From an uncultured Erythrobacter sp. (lineage in GTDB: Bacteria; Pseudomonadota; Alphaproteobacteria; Sphingomonadales; Sphingomonadaceae): a stretch of DNA of 64,000 bases. The number at the start of each line of letters is the position of its first letter. The stretch's first letter is position 1. The notes under the pieces are model-generated. The model did not search any database. It saw nothing but the letters and a program-made list of their open reading frames with translations, and was not told where the DNA came from. Shown piece by piece: positions 26,412-35,777 of the stretch. The stretch spans positions 124,001-188,000 of the forward strand of contig CANLPY010000002.1 of the NCBI GenBank assembly GCA_947493165.1, written 5' to 3'. The position numbers were made by a program, and so were the translations under genes.

Positions 26412-27152
26412 TTAGGAAAGAGTGAGACCGCCATCCACGATCAAGGTCTGCCCGGTCATATAGCTTGATAATGGCGACGCGAGGAACAGCGCTGCACCGG
26501 CCATGTCATCGGGCGTGCCCATGCGGCGCAGCGGGATGGATTTAAGCGCGCCTTCGCGCCGCTCAGAGTGCTCCGTGATGGCAGCGGTCATCTTGGTCGG
26601 GACAAAACCGGGCGCAATGCCGTTTACGCGGATACCGTCGCGCGCCCATGCTTCGCCCAGACTTTTGACCATGCTGACAGCCCCCGCTTTCGATGCGGCA
26701 TAGGCAGGGTTGCCCATCGCCGCGCCAAATCCAGCGACCGAGCTGACGATGATCAGCGCGCCGTCTTTGTCAGCCAGACCAGAATGAAACGCGCGGGCGC
26801 AATCAGCGATCGAATTTAGGTTGACGCCGATCACATCGTCCCAGCCTTCTCGCTCAAATTCTTGCCTGCCATAGCGCACGATCCCTTGGCTCAGCACCAG
26901 CACATCCGGCTCACCAGTCACGTCAGGCAAATGCTTCACCGCATCGCGGTTGGTCACATCAAGCTGATGGTAAGTAAGACCGGTGAAGTCGCTGTCCTCA
27001 GCTTCCAGATAATCACCTTCATCAGGGCGCGTGCCGGTAACATGCACCGTCGCCCCGCGCGCACGAAATCCATGCGCGATGCCATTGCCGATCCCGCTTG
27101 ATCCGCCGATCACGAGCACGGTCTTCGCAGAAAAATCCAATGGGTCGGTCAT
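26412..27152 (-). CDS. Short-chain dehydrogenase/reductase
   Basis: The 246-residue product is a classical SDR. The cofactor motif is VIGGSSGIGNGIAHG (a Gly-Gly variant of TGxxxGxG), the catalytic Ser lies in IIVSSVAG and the catalytic YxxxK in YAASKAG. The C-terminus has SSYMTGQTLIVDGGLTLS. NAD(P)-dependent oxidoreductase of unknown substrate. It sits between an acyl-CoA dehydrogenase and an AKR on the same strand, suggesting one catabolic transcript. Confidence 0.9.
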   Translation of the reverse strand: MTDPLDFSAKTVLVIGGSSGIGNGIAHGFRARGATVHVTGTRPDEGDYLEAEDSDFTGLTYHQLDVTNRDAVKHLPDVTGEPDVLVLSQGIVRYGRQEFEREGWDDVIGVNLNSIADCARAFHSGLADKDGALIIVSSVAGFGAAMGNPAYAASKAGAVSMVKSLGEAWARDGIRVNGIAPGFVPTKMTAAITEHSERREGALKSIPLRRMGTPDDMAGAALFLASPLSSYMTGQTLIVDGGLTLS

Positions 27153-27177
27153 GGCCTTCTGTCCTTTTAACGCGCGC

Positions 27178-28320
27178 TCAGATTGAGCGGCTGACGACTT
27201 CCTTCATGATTTCACTGGTTCCGCCGTAGATGCGCTGAACCCGCGCATCACGCCAGAGCCGGGCAATCGGGTATTCGTTCATATAACCAGCTCCCCCATG
27301 CAATTGGAGGCAGGCATCGACGCATTCCCATTGCATTTCGGTGTGCCAAAGCTTGGCAGCGCTCGCTTCATCAGTAGTAAGCTCGCCTGACAGGTGACGG
27401 GTTATGGCCCAGTCAAGATGCGCCCAGCCGACTTGCAGTTTCGCCTGCAATTCCGCCAGAGTGAATTTGGTGTTCTGAAACTCGAAAACGGTGCTGCCAA
27501 ACGCCTTGCGGTCCTTCGTGAATTTCACCGCTTCATCGAACGCCCGCTGCGCGCCAGCCTGCGCGCCAACAGCAATGGAGAGACGTTCTTGCGGCAACTC
27601 TTCCATCAGATGCACAAATCCGCTGCCCTCGCCGCCCAGAATGTTCGTTTTGGGCACGCGGCAGTCAGCAAAGAACAGCTCTGACGTGTCAGCGGAATGT
27701 TGCCCGATCTTGTCGAGATTGCGCCCGCGTTCAAAGCCCGGCGTTCCAGCATCAACCAGAACCAACGATGTTCCTTTCGCACCCATGCTCGGATCGGTCT
27801 TTGCAACGACGATCACTACATCGGCATTCTGGCCATTGGTGATATAGGTCTTCGATCCATTTACGACCAAGTGATTGCCATCCTCAGCCGCCGTGGTGCG
27901 GATGCCTTGAAGATCGCTGCCCGTCCCCGGCTCCGTCATCGCAATGGCCGTGATGATATCGCCGCTGATCATGCCCGGCAGATATTTCGCCTTCTGCTCA
28001 GCGCTGCCCAGCCGTTCAAAATAATTGACCGTGATATCGTTTTGCAGCGTAAATCCGGCAGAGCTGCCCATGTAAGAAAGCTCTTCTGCGAGCACGCAGT
28101 TGAATCCAAAATCTAAACCCAGTCCGCCGTTCTCTTCAGAGACAGTGGGGCACAACATTCCTGCATCGCCCAAGGCCTTCCAAGCGGACCGCGGAACGAT
28201 TCCCTCTTCCTCATGACTGTCTAGATGCGGCTCCATATGTTCGGCAAACACTTTGCGAACAGTGTCACGAAAAGCCGCATGATCATCATTATAAGCGGTG
28301 CGGCTGGCTGTATTGAGCAT
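27178..28320 (-). CDS. Acyl-CoA dehydrogenase
   Basis: The product of about 380 residues has the acyl-CoA dehydrogenase signatures AMTEPGTGSDLQGIRTTA (FAD/substrate region) and the C-terminal QLHGGAGYMNEYPIARLWRDARVQRIYGGTSEIMKEVVSR. It oxidises acyl-CoA to enoyl-CoA with FAD. The start at 28320 (MLNTASRT) has GGAGAGA upstream and is preferred over the track start at 28350. Chain-length preference cannot be told. Confidence 0.92.
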   Translation of the reverse strand: MLNTASRTAYNDDHAAFRDTVRKVFAEHMEPHLDSHEEEGIVPRSAWKALGDAGMLCPTVSEENGGLGLDFGFNCVLAEELSYMGSSAGFTLQNDITVNYFERLGSAEQKAKYLPGMISGDIITAIAMTEPGTGSDLQGIRTTAAEDGNHLVVNGSKTYITNGQNADVVIVVAKTDPSMGAKGTSLVLVDAGTPGFERGRNLDKIGQHSADTSELFFADCRVPKTNILGGEGSGFVHLMEELPQERLSIAVGAQAGAQRAFDEAVKFTKDRKAFGSTVFEFQNTKFTLAELQAKLQVGWAHLDWAITRHLSGELTTDEASAAKLWHTEMQWECVDACLQLHGGAGYMNEYPIARLWRDARVQRIYGGTSEIMKEVVSRSI

Positions 28321-28470
28321 TGATGGTTTCTCTCTCCGGTGCGAAATCAAGTTGTCTTTTGCAATTCATGGCGCGCGGCGCGTTTTTGTAAAGCCTACAT
28401 CGTACCCACGCACCTAAGAAATACGAACATCAGGCGCTCGGTCCTTGCAAATTGACGTGGCGGCACGCAC

Positions 28471-28995
28471 ATGCGCTTTCACATGCACTCGCGCACTCAC
28501 ACAGAATATCGCTCCGGCTCTAACCCGCGCATCTTGCGCGATGCAATGGGCACGTTTGCGACCGGGGTGACGGTGGTAACCTCGCTCGGCGATAATGGTG
28601 AGCCTGTGGGACTGACCGCAAACAGCTTTACCTCGGTCAGCCTTGATCCGCCGCTGCTGCTGGTGTGCCCGGCTCGCAGCGCATCGACGACGGAAGCATT
28701 GGAATCTTGCGAACACTTCGCCGTCAATATCTTGCGCAGCGAGCAAGAGCATATCTCAACTCTGTTCGCGACTAAGGGCACGGATCGCTTTTCCGAAATT
28801 GAGTTCGACACCAGCGAAAACGGCGTGCCAATCATCCATGATGCGCTGGCGAATTTTGAATGCCGCACGCACGCATTACATGAAGGCGGCGATCACTTAA
28901 TCTTGATCGGTAAGATTACGCGCGCGCGCTTCACATCCGACCATGAGCCGCTGCTCTATTATCAAGGTCGTTATCGCGGCATTCGGGAGGAGTAA
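28471..28995 (+). CDS. Flavin reductase family protein (FMN-binding split barrel)
   Basis: The 174-residue product has the flavin-reductase-like signature LRDAMGTFATGVTVVTS and later LTANSFTSVSLDPPLLLVC, then a late GGDHLILIGKI stretch. Such proteins use NAD(P)H to reduce FMN or FAD for a partner oxygenase; no partner oxygenase is adjacent here. It is divergent from the acyl-CoA dehydrogenase gene across 150 bp. Confidence 0.88.
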   Translation: MRFHMHSRTHTEYRSGSNPRILRDAMGTFATGVTVVTSLGDNGEPVGLTANSFTSVSLDPPLLLVCPARSASTTEALESCEHFAVNILRSEQEHISTLFATKGTDRFSEIEFDTSENGVPIIHDALANFECRTHALHEGGDHLILIGKITRARFTSDHEPLLYYQGRYRGIREE

Positions 28996-29045
28996 TTCTG
29001 AGGCCAGAGTGGATGCGGCAAGATACGCCGCGATCCGTTCCCCGA

Positions 29046-29861
29046 TTAGCCTACGAACGCGCGCTCAATCACAAACTGGTTCGGCTGCGAATTGCTGCCT
29101 TCGGTAAAGCCGCGCTCTTCCAGATCAGCGGCGTGATCTTTAATCATCGCCATGCTCCCGCACAGCATCACGCGGTCCTCATTCGGCACAAAATGTTTTG
29201 GCCCGCTGCTTTTTTCGAACAGCTTTCCATTGTCGATCAAAGTGCCGATGCGCCCGGTGGTGTGAAATTCTTCACGCGTCACAGTTGGCACATAATGAAA
29301 CCGCGCACGGTCTTCGTCTTCGAGCAGAGGATCGCCTTCAAGCTGGCTTTCCAGAAGCTCGCGATAGGCCAATTCTTCCACCTGACGAACCGAATGCACG
29401 ACGAAAATCTCATCGTAGAGATTGTAGATTTCAGGATCACGAACAAGGCTCATAAAGGGCGCAAGCCCCGTGCCGGTTGACAGCATGAACAGGCGTTTTC
29501 CGGGCAGCAGCGCGTCTGTGACAAGCGTGCCTGTCGGCTTTTTGCCAAGATAGATCGGATCGCCGACCTTAATGTGCTGAAGCTTTGACGTGAGCGGTCC
29601 GTCTTGCACCTTGATTGATAGAAATTCGAGTTCCTCAGCATAGCTAGGGCTGGCCATTGAATAAGCGCGCAGCAGCGGCTTACCATTGTCACCGGGCAGG
29701 CCGATCATCACGAATTCGCCAGAGCGGAACCGGAACGACGATGGTCGAGTGCAGCGCAAAGTGAACAGACTGTCCGTCCAGTGGTGGACATAAGTGACGG
29801 TTTCTACGGATAGCGCACCGCTTTCGGTGAATTGGTCGCGGTCAAGAATAAGCTCGGTCAA
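29046..29861 (-). CDS. fpr: Ferredoxin--NADP reductase (FPR type)
   Basis: The 271-residue product has the FAD-binding motif RAYSMASPSYAEELEF, phosphate/adenine contacts GTGLAPFMSLVRD and the C-terminal aromatic-poor end IERAFVG typical of bacterial FPRs. It transfers electrons between NADPH and ferredoxin/flavodoxin. The start is a TTG at 29861; no in-frame ATG lies between it and an in-frame stop just upstream. The 13-base stretch GATTTGACCGAGG/C is repeated directly at this start. Confidence 0.9.
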   Translation of the reverse strand: MTELILDRDQFTESGALSVETVTYVHHWTDSLFTLRCTRPSSFRFRSGEFVMIGLPGDNGKPLLRAYSMASPSYAEELEFLSIKVQDGPLTSKLQHIKVGDPIYLGKKPTGTLVTDALLPGKRLFMLSTGTGLAPFMSLVRDPEIYNLYDEIFVVHSVRQVEELAYRELLESQLEGDPLLEDEDRARFHYVPTVTREEFHTTGRIGTLIDNGKLFEKSSGPKHFVPNEDRVMLCGSMAMIKDHAADLEERGFTEGSNSQPNQFVIERAFVG

Positions 29862-30080
29862 ATCGGGCCTCGGTCAAATCATTTGGGATGGCCGGGCGCG
29901 CGGTGCGGCAGGGCCATGGCGCGGAATGCGCATTGAACTGTTGGGCGGGGATTTGGCGGTTCCAGCCAGTTTCTTCAAGACAGTTTAGCGTTTCGCCTTG
30001 AAAGCGCGCCTTGCCAGTATCGAAGCGAACATCGCAAATCGGCTTGCGTCACGCAAACTGCTGCGCCAATTACAGCGCCC

Positions 30081-30758
30081 ATGATCCTCACAATCTCTAC
30101 CATTACCGACGAAGCCGCACTGGCGGCCATTGCTAGCCAATTGCAGGCGCTTTCGTGGGTGGATGGCCGCGAAACGGCGGGCGCGACTGCAAAAACGGTC
30201 AAAGATAACAGTCAGGCCGTTATGAACGATCAGGCAGGACAAGCGCTGCGCGAGACCATACTGCCGCACATCACGCAAAACCCTGTTCTGCTCTCCGCCG
30301 CACGGCCTCGGCGGTTCTCGCATTTTTTAGTGAGTAAGACAGAAAACGGCGGGAGATACGGCGCCCATATCGATAACGCTTTGATGGGCGCTGGCGAAGG
30401 GCGGATGCGAAGCGATCTGTCGTTCACGCTCTTTCTGTCGCCGCGCGAGAGCTATGAAGGCGGCGAATTGGTCATCCATAGCTCCGGCGGCACGCAGGAA
30501 ATTGCCGGAGAGCCGGGCCAATTGGTGCTCTATCCCTCCAGCAGCATTCACGAGGTTCGCCCTGTTACCTCGGGAGAGCGTCATGTCTGCGTTGGCTGGA
30601 TAGAAAGCCTGATTGCTGACGGCGCGAAGCGCGAGTTACTGTTCGATCTCGACAACACTCGCGCCACTTTGCGCGCAGCAGGCAATGTCGATCCCGCAGC
30701 TATGCTGACGCTTGATAAAAGTATCGCCAATCTAACCCGGATGTGGGCCCGCCCCTAG
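30081..30758 (+). CDS. piuC: Fe(II)/2-oxoglutarate dioxygenase, PiuC/YbiX type
   Basis: The 225-residue product is a PKHD-type hydroxylase. The iron ligands are in YGAHIDNALM (HxD) and the distal His in SSIHEVRPVTSGERHVCVGW, whose Arg would bind 2-oxoglutarate. PiuC proteins are usually encoded beside iron uptake genes and are iron regulated; here the ferric-iron ABC importer is next door. Its substrate is not known. Confidence 0.9.
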   Translation: MILTISTITDEAALAAIASQLQALSWVDGRETAGATAKTVKDNSQAVMNDQAGQALRETILPHITQNPVLLSAARPRRFSHFLVSKTENGGRYGAHIDNALMGAGEGRMRSDLSFTLFLSPRESYEGGELVIHSSGGTQEIAGEPGQLVLYPSSSIHEVRPVTSGERHVCVGWIESLIADGAKRELLFDLDNTRATLRAAGNVDPAAMLTLDKSIANLTRMWARP

Positions 30759-30780
30759 CGGGCGAGCTTGCACATTATCG

Positions 30781-31839
30781 TCAATTCCAGCCTGCACGGT
30801 CGAAGATTCGCACCGCTTGCGGTTGGTTCTTGCCAATCTCAGCCGCATTCAGCGTATCGGGATTGAACACCCCTAGACTTTCAACAGCAGACGATGCTTG
30901 AACCTCGGCAACCGCTGGGTATTCGTTGTTCCCATTGGCGAAATATTTCTGGGCTTGCTCCTCGGTGAGATATTCGAGGAAACGGATCGCGTTTTCACGG
31001 TTTGGCGCATTCTTCAGCACCCCGCCTCCGCTGATATTAATATGTGTGCCGGTTGTGTTCTGATTGGGAAAAATCACTCCGATGGCATCGAGCAGTTCGG
31101 GGTTCTCTGCATCTTCTGCCGCATATCGCGCGAGGTAATAGGAATTGACGATCGAAATGCGGCATTCGCCAGAGGCAACAGCTTCGATTTGCGCCGTGTC
31201 ATTGCCCTGCGGATCGCGCGCAAAGTTCGCGACGACGCCGCGCGCCCAACTCGTCGCTGCCTCTTCGCCTTGATTGGCGATGATGCTGGAGAGCAGCGAG
31301 ATGTTGTAAATGTTGGATGACGAGCGCACGCAAATCGCCCCGCGTAGCTCCGGATCGGTCAGATCAGCGTAATCGCTCAGACCTTCGGGCTCGCCAGCGG
31401 CTTTGTTGTAAATAATGACGCGCGCTCTGGTTGATAGGCCGAACCACAGTCCATCAGGATGCCGCAAATATTCAGGCAGCCGCGCATTGAGCAGATCGGA
31501 ATCGACCGGTGACAACATGCCCGCTTCTTCCGCGCGCCACAGCCTGCCAGCGTCTACCGTCACCAACAAGTCAGCGGGTGAAAACTCACCCTCACTCTGG
31601 ACTCGCTCAATCAAGGCATCTGCGCCGGCTTCGATGCGATTGACCTGAATGCCAGTTTCACGCGTGAAATTTTCGTAAAGCGCCAAGTCAGTGTCGTAAT
31701 GGCGCGAGGAATAAAGGTTTACCTCGCCGGTGATTTCAACGTCTTCAATCGCTTGGTCATTTTCAGAAGTGGGGGCACAAGCTGCCAACGCGCCAGCGAC
31801 AGCCGCGATAAGCGCGCCGCGCGCAAAATTCATAGTCAT
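30781..31839 (-). CDS. fbpA: Ferric iron ABC transporter, substrate-binding lipoprotein
   Basis: The 352-residue product has a lipoprotein signal peptide with lipobox-like LAAC (Cys21), then the Fe(III)-binding fold starting VNLYSSRHYDTD. Iron-coordinating tyrosines fit SYYLARYAAE. It captures ferric iron in the periplasm for the FbpB/FbpC importer. AGGA lies about 7 bases before the ATG. An iron-box-like palindrome lies 22-42 bp upstream. Confidence 0.9.
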   Translation of the reverse strand: MTMNFARGALIAAVAGALAACAPTSENDQAIEDVEITGEVNLYSSRHYDTDLALYENFTRETGIQVNRIEAGADALIERVQSEGEFSPADLLVTVDAGRLWRAEEAGMLSPVDSDLLNARLPEYLRHPDGLWFGLSTRARVIIYNKAAGEPEGLSDYADLTDPELRGAICVRSSSNIYNISLLSSIIANQGEEAATSWARGVVANFARDPQGNDTAQIEAVASGECRISIVNSYYLARYAAEDAENPELLDAIGVIFPNQNTTGTHINISGGGVLKNAPNRENAIRFLEYLTEEQAQKYFANGNNEYPAVAEVQASSAVESLGVFNPDTLNAAEIGKNQPQAVRIFDRAGWN

Positions 31840-31860
31840 TCGTATTTCCTTGAAATATCT

Positions 31861-31881
31861 TATTGCGAATGATTAGCAATA
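31861..31881. promoter_or_regulatory. Probable iron-responsive operator upstream of fbpA
   Basis: TATTGC-gaatgatta-GCAATA is a perfect 6-bp-arm inverted repeat whose centre (GAATGATTAG) resembles Fur-box halves. It lies 22 bp upstream of fbpA in the gap after fbpC. Fur, Mur or Irr-type control is inferred from the sequence and the neighbouring iron genes. Confidence 0.5.
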
Positions 31882-31949
31882 TAGGCTGATTACGCAAGCG
31901 CCATCTCGTGGAACTCCAAAAGGCCAACCTTATCAGCCTATTCTCTGAT

Positions 31950-32996
31950 CTAGTCTGCTGCAGGGGCTGCGGGAAAGGCGAGAATGCTCGATCGTTTTGG
32001 CTGCACGGCGATTCGCGAGCCAATTGTCAGGCCAGCAGCATCCTCGCTTTCGACCGTCAGCTGCGCACCGCTATCGCTTACAAGAACCATCTGCTGAGCC
32101 GCGCCGGTGCGACGAATATCCCGCACCACCAGCCCGCCGGCCTTAAGCTCTTCCAAGTCGAACCCATCAGCACGCAAAAGCAATTCCAAATGCACGCTGT
32201 CCGGCGGATCGCCAGCAAGCGCCTCCAGCGGCCAAAGGCCGAAATCGCTTTGCAATCCGCCTTCAACCCGCTTAGCGGCAATCACTTGAGCGCCGCCAAA
32301 TATCGCCCCAACAGAGGCGCTGCTAGGCGTATCATACAGTTCATGTGGCGTGCCAAATTGCGCAATCTTGCCGCGATCCATCACTGCGATCCGATCACCA
32401 ATGTCCAGCGCTTCTTCTGGGTCATGCGTGACCATAATCACCGTCGCCCCGCGATCGCGTAGCAATACGCGGCATTCGCGCCGCAAATTCTTGCGCATTA
32501 CTATATCTACGCTGGCAAAGGGTTCATCCATCAACAGCACCTGCGGCTCAGGTGCCATAGCCCGCGCCAAGGCCGCGCGCTGTTGCTGCCCGCCAGAAAG
32601 CTCATGCGGATAGCGCCCGCCCATCCCGGCAAGGCCTACCCGGTCCAGCCATTCGTTCACTTCCGCATCGCGGATTGCGCTTTTAGCCAATCCAAACGCC
32701 ACATTTTGCGCAATTGTCATATGCGGAAACAGCGCGCCATCCTGAAACACCAGCCCCACCGGGCGCTTCTCAGGTGGCGGAAAATGCCTGTTATCGGCCA
32801 GCAATTCGCCATTCAAATGCACGCTTCCGTGCTGAACCGGCAAAAGACCAGCGATAAGATTTAGCAAAGTTGACTTGCCACAGCCCGACGATCCAAGCAG
32901 ACAGGTGATCTCTCCTTGGGGCGCTGTGAAGCTTATGTCATACAACGCCCTGTTAGCACCGTAAGCATGGGCGATATGGCGAAATTCGAGGCTCAA
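31950..32996 (-). CDS. fbpC: Ferric iron ABC transporter, ATP-binding protein
   Basis: The 348-residue product has Walker A GSSGCGKST, the signature LSGGQQQRAALARAM, Walker B VLLMDEPFASVD and the H-loop VTHD, followed by a C-terminal TOBE-like regulatory domain of about 130 residues. It energises FbpB. The start is a TTG at 32996. It is only about 20 bp from the divergent permease start, which also lacks an ATG. Confidence 0.9.
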   Translation of the reverse strand: MSLEFRHIAHAYGANRALYDISFTAPQGEITCLLGSSGCGKSTLLNLIAGLLPVQHGSVHLNGELLADNRHFPPPEKRPVGLVFQDGALFPHMTIAQNVAFGLAKSAIRDAEVNEWLDRVGLAGMGGRYPHELSGGQQQRAALARAMAPEPQVLLMDEPFASVDIVMRKNLRRECRVLLRDRGATVIMVTHDPEEALDIGDRIAVMDRGKIAQFGTPHELYDTPSSASVGAIFGGAQVIAAKRVEGGLQSDFGLWPLEALAGDPPDSVHLELLLRADGFDLEELKAGGLVVRDIRRTGAAQQMVLVSDSGAQLTVESEDAAGLTIGSRIAVQPKRSSILAFPAAPAAD

Positions 32997-33016
32997 ATCT
33001 CAGTCCCGGACCAGTT

Positions 33017-34705
33017 GTGGTGAGCCGCCTTAGGCTCAATGCTTTGCCGCGCGCAACCGGCAATGGCGATAGCGCATCGCCCTTTTCTGCTGTGAGGGCT
33101 CTCGAGTTTTGGACCATTGGCGCGTGGTTGATCGCTGCGCTGGCCGCCATTCCGATCATCACAATCGTGATCTCGGCGCCAGCGGGCGGGTTTGACGCGC
33201 TCGCCGACATGGCCACCAGCATTCTGCCAAAATACCTCGTCAACACCAGCGCGCTGATGGTGACGACGGGGTTGCTAACCGCGCTCATCGGCATTGGCAC
33301 AGCATGGCTCGTTAGCGCTGCCCGCTTTCCCGGCCGCCGCGTGCTGGCCTGGGCATTAGTGCTACCTTTGGCTGTGCCTGCTTACATTGCCGCTTATATC
33401 TATGCCGATCTGCTAAGCGTTACCGGCCCGGTTCAGGAAACCCTGCGCGCGATGACTGGCTGGCAAATTGGCGCGTATGACTTTCCGCAAATTCGATCTC
33501 TTCCTGGCGCTGCATTCATCCTTGCCATCGTTCTATATCCCTATGTGTACCTGCTCGCGCGCGGAGCTTTTGCCGCGCAAAGCCTTGGGCAATTCCGGGC
33601 AGCGCGCAGCCTTGGCGCGGCTCCTACGCGCGCGTTTACCCAAATAGCCCTGCCCGCTGCGCGCCCAGCGATTGCGGGCGGACTGGCGCTGGTTTTGATG
33701 GAAACCCTTGCTGATTTCGGGGTCGCGGAATATTTTGCCATCCCTACGTTCAGCACCGGTATTTTCCGCAGCTGGCTGGCGATGGGTGACAAGCAATTGG
33801 CGCTGAAACTGGCGGGCTTTATGCTGTTGTTCGTGATCGCGCTGGTCGCATTGGAAGCCAGCAGCCGCCGCGGCCGGACCGACACAAAGGATGCAGCCAC
33901 AGCCGATGAAGCGTTGATCGATCTAACGCCCGTCCAGCGATGGCTCGCGGCATTTGCTTGTGCGCTACCAGTGCTCATTGGCTTTGGTATTCCGGCGCTG
34001 CACCTTGTGTTTCTCGCGTTAGATGTTGGCGACCAAATTGGGGCGAGCAATTTGTGGGATTACACGCGGAACAGCCTGTTCTTAGGGCTTTCAGCGGCGA
34101 TCGTCTGCGTCATCGCAGCCTTGCTCCTGACCTTCGCGCAGCGCCGCTCTGCCAGCCGCGCGACGAGCGCCGCAATCCGCGTCGCAACCCTTGGCTATGC
34201 GCTGCCCGGCGCGCTGCTTGCGGTGGGATTGCTCGCACCGCTGGGCGCTTTTGACCAAGCGATAACGCGCTTTTCAAGAGACACTTTCGGCGGCACCCAC
34301 GGCCTGTTGCTGACCGGTACGGCTGCGATCCTGATCTATGCTCTGTCGGTACGGTTTCTCACCGTGGCATTCAATTCAGTGAGCGCAGGGTTTGCCAAAG
34401 TGCCGCCATCGCTTGATGCTGCTGCCCGCTCGCTCGGAGCATTTCCGGGCAAAGTCGTTTGGCGCATTCACTTGCCGCTTCTAGCCCCCAGCATCGCCGC
34501 CGCCGCCGCACTGGTGTTTATTGATACTCTGCGTGAATTGCCCGCGACGCTGATCTTGCGCCCGTTCAACCTCGAAACACTGGCGACCCGCGTCTATCGC
34601 TTGGCAAGTGATGAAAAGCTAGCCGAAGCCTCCACCGCCAGTCTGATCATCCTTGCTGCTGGCCTGATCCCGGTCTTGATGCTGAACCGAGCAGCGAAAC
34701 GCTAA
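33017..34705 (+). CDS. fbpB: Ferric iron ABC transporter, permease
   Basis: The 562-residue product is a fused double permease with about 12 membrane helices. Two inner-membrane-component EAA loops are visible, ARSLGAAPTRAFTQIALPAARPAI and AARSLGAFPGKVVWRIHLPLLAPSI. This is the FbpB/SfuB type for ferric iron. The start is GTG at 33017 or 33020. It is transcribed away from fbpC and fbpA, an unusual split for this system. A short gap leads to bchI downstream. Confidence 0.9.
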   Translation: MVSRLRLNALPRATGNGDSASPFSAVRALEFWTIGAWLIAALAAIPIITIVISAPAGGFDALADMATSILPKYLVNTSALMVTTGLLTALIGIGTAWLVSAARFPGRRVLAWALVLPLAVPAYIAAYIYADLLSVTGPVQETLRAMTGWQIGAYDFPQIRSLPGAAFILAIVLYPYVYLLARGAFAAQSLGQFRAARSLGAAPTRAFTQIALPAARPAIAGGLALVLMETLADFGVAEYFAIPTFSTGIFRSWLAMGDKQLALKLAGFMLLFVIALVALEASSRRGRTDTKDAATADEALIDLTPVQRWLAAFACALPVLIGFGIPALHLVFLALDVGDQIGASNLWDYTRNSLFLGLSAAIVCVIAALLLTFAQRRSASRATSAAIRVATLGYALPGALLAVGLLAPLGAFDQAITRFSRDTFGGTHGLLLTGTAAILIYALSVRFLTVAFNSVSAGFAKVPPSLDAAARSLGAFPGKVVWRIHLPLLAPSIAAAAALVFIDTLRELPATLILRPFNLETLATRVYRLASDEKLAEASTASLIILAAGLIPVLMLNRAAKR

Positions 34706-34714
34706 AGTCTTAAC

Positions 34715-34732
34715 TGTCAGGCAAAATTGTCA
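34715..34732. promoter_or_regulatory. Weak PpsR-like site before bchI
   Basis: TGT-CAGGCAAAATTG-TCA has the 12-base spacing of the PpsR/CrtJ operator TGT-N12-ACA with one mismatch in the last half-site. It lies 44 bp upstream of the bchI ATG, in the 70-bp gap after fbpB. Confidence 0.3.
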
Positions 34733-34775
34733 CTTTTGCTTGTTCAACCTTCCTCGACCGTTCAATAGGTAGCCA

Positions 34776-35777
34776 ATGGCACGCTTTCCTTTCTCCGCCA
34801 TCGTCGGCCAAGACGAGATGAAGCAAGCCCTTCTGATTGCGGCGATTGAGCCTGCAATTGGTGGGGTAATGGTGTTCGGCGACCGGGGCACTGGCAAATC
34901 AACCGCTGCGCGCGCACTTGCTGGGCTTTTGCCGCCGATCCCAGCGGTTGAGGATTGCCGCTACGGCTGCACAGGAGAGCAGCGAGGCACTTGCCCAGAC
35001 CCTTGCACATCGGGCCGAGTGCGCAAGCGTGCCGTACCATTCGTCGATCTGCCACTGGGCGCGACCGAGGATCGGGTGATCGGCGCGCTTGATTTGGAAA
35101 AAGCTCTGCGCGCTGGCGAGAAGAGTTTTGAGCCGGGATTGCTGGCAAAGGCGCACCGCGGGTTCCTCTACATCGACGAGATTAACCTGCTCGAAGATCA
35201 TCTGGTCGACTTGCTGTTGGATGTGGCCGCATCGGGAGAAAATGTGGTCGAGCGCGAGGGGCTATCGGTCCGCCACCGCGCGAAATTCGTACTGATCGGC
35301 AGCGGCAACCCAGAGGAAGGCGAGCTTCGCCCGCAATTGCTCGACCGGTTTGGTTTATCAGTTGAAGTCAGCACTCCAACCGAAATTGATCAGCGAGTTG
35401 AAATCATGCGGCGCTGCGGAGAGCAGGAACGCGATGCGCACGCTTTTGCTGAAAGCTGGGCGGGTGAAGAAGATAAAATCCTGCGCAAAGTGGCTCGCGG
35501 GAAGAGCAAGCTCGCGAAAATGGAAACCCCCGACGCGATTATGCAAGACGCCGCAGAACTGTGCATGGCAGTGGGCGCAGATGGCCTGCGCGGTGAGTTG
35601 ACGCTGATGCGGGCAGCACGGGCAGAGGCTGCGCTTGCGGGCGCAAAAGCTGTGCAGCGCAAGCATTTGATCGCAGTCGCGCCGTCGGCATTGCGGCATA
35701 GATTGCGCCGCGATGTGCTGGATGAAACAGGCTCAACCGTGCGCATTGCCCGCGCGATTGACGAATTGTTCGGATGA
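34776..35777 (+). CDS. bchI: Magnesium chelatase ATPase subunit BchI
   Basis: The 333-residue AAA+ subunit has Walker A GDRGTGKSTAARAL, Walker B GFLYIDEINLLEDHLVDLLLD, sensor 1 LIGSGNPEEGELRPQLLDRFGL and the arginine-finger region. With BchD and BchH it inserts Mg2+ into protoporphyrin IX, the first committed step to bacteriochlorophyll. It opens the bchI-bchD-bchO operon and the photosynthesis cluster in this window. Its stop overlaps the bchD start by four bases. Confidence 0.97.
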   Translation: MARFPFSAIVGQDEMKQALLIAAIEPAIGGVMVFGDRGTGKSTAARALAGLLPPIPAVEDCRYGCTGEQRGTCPDPCTSGRVRKRAVPFVDLPLGATEDRVIGALDLEKALRAGEKSFEPGLLAKAHRGFLYIDEINLLEDHLVDLLLDVAASGENVVEREGLSVRHRAKFVLIGSGNPEEGELRPQLLDRFGLSVEVSTPTEIDQRVEIMRRCGEQERDAHAFAESWAGEEDKILRKVARGKSKLAKMETPDAIMQDAAELCMAVGADGLRGELTLMRAARAEAALAGAKAVQRKHLIAVAPSALRHRLRRDVLDETGSTVRIARAIDELFG

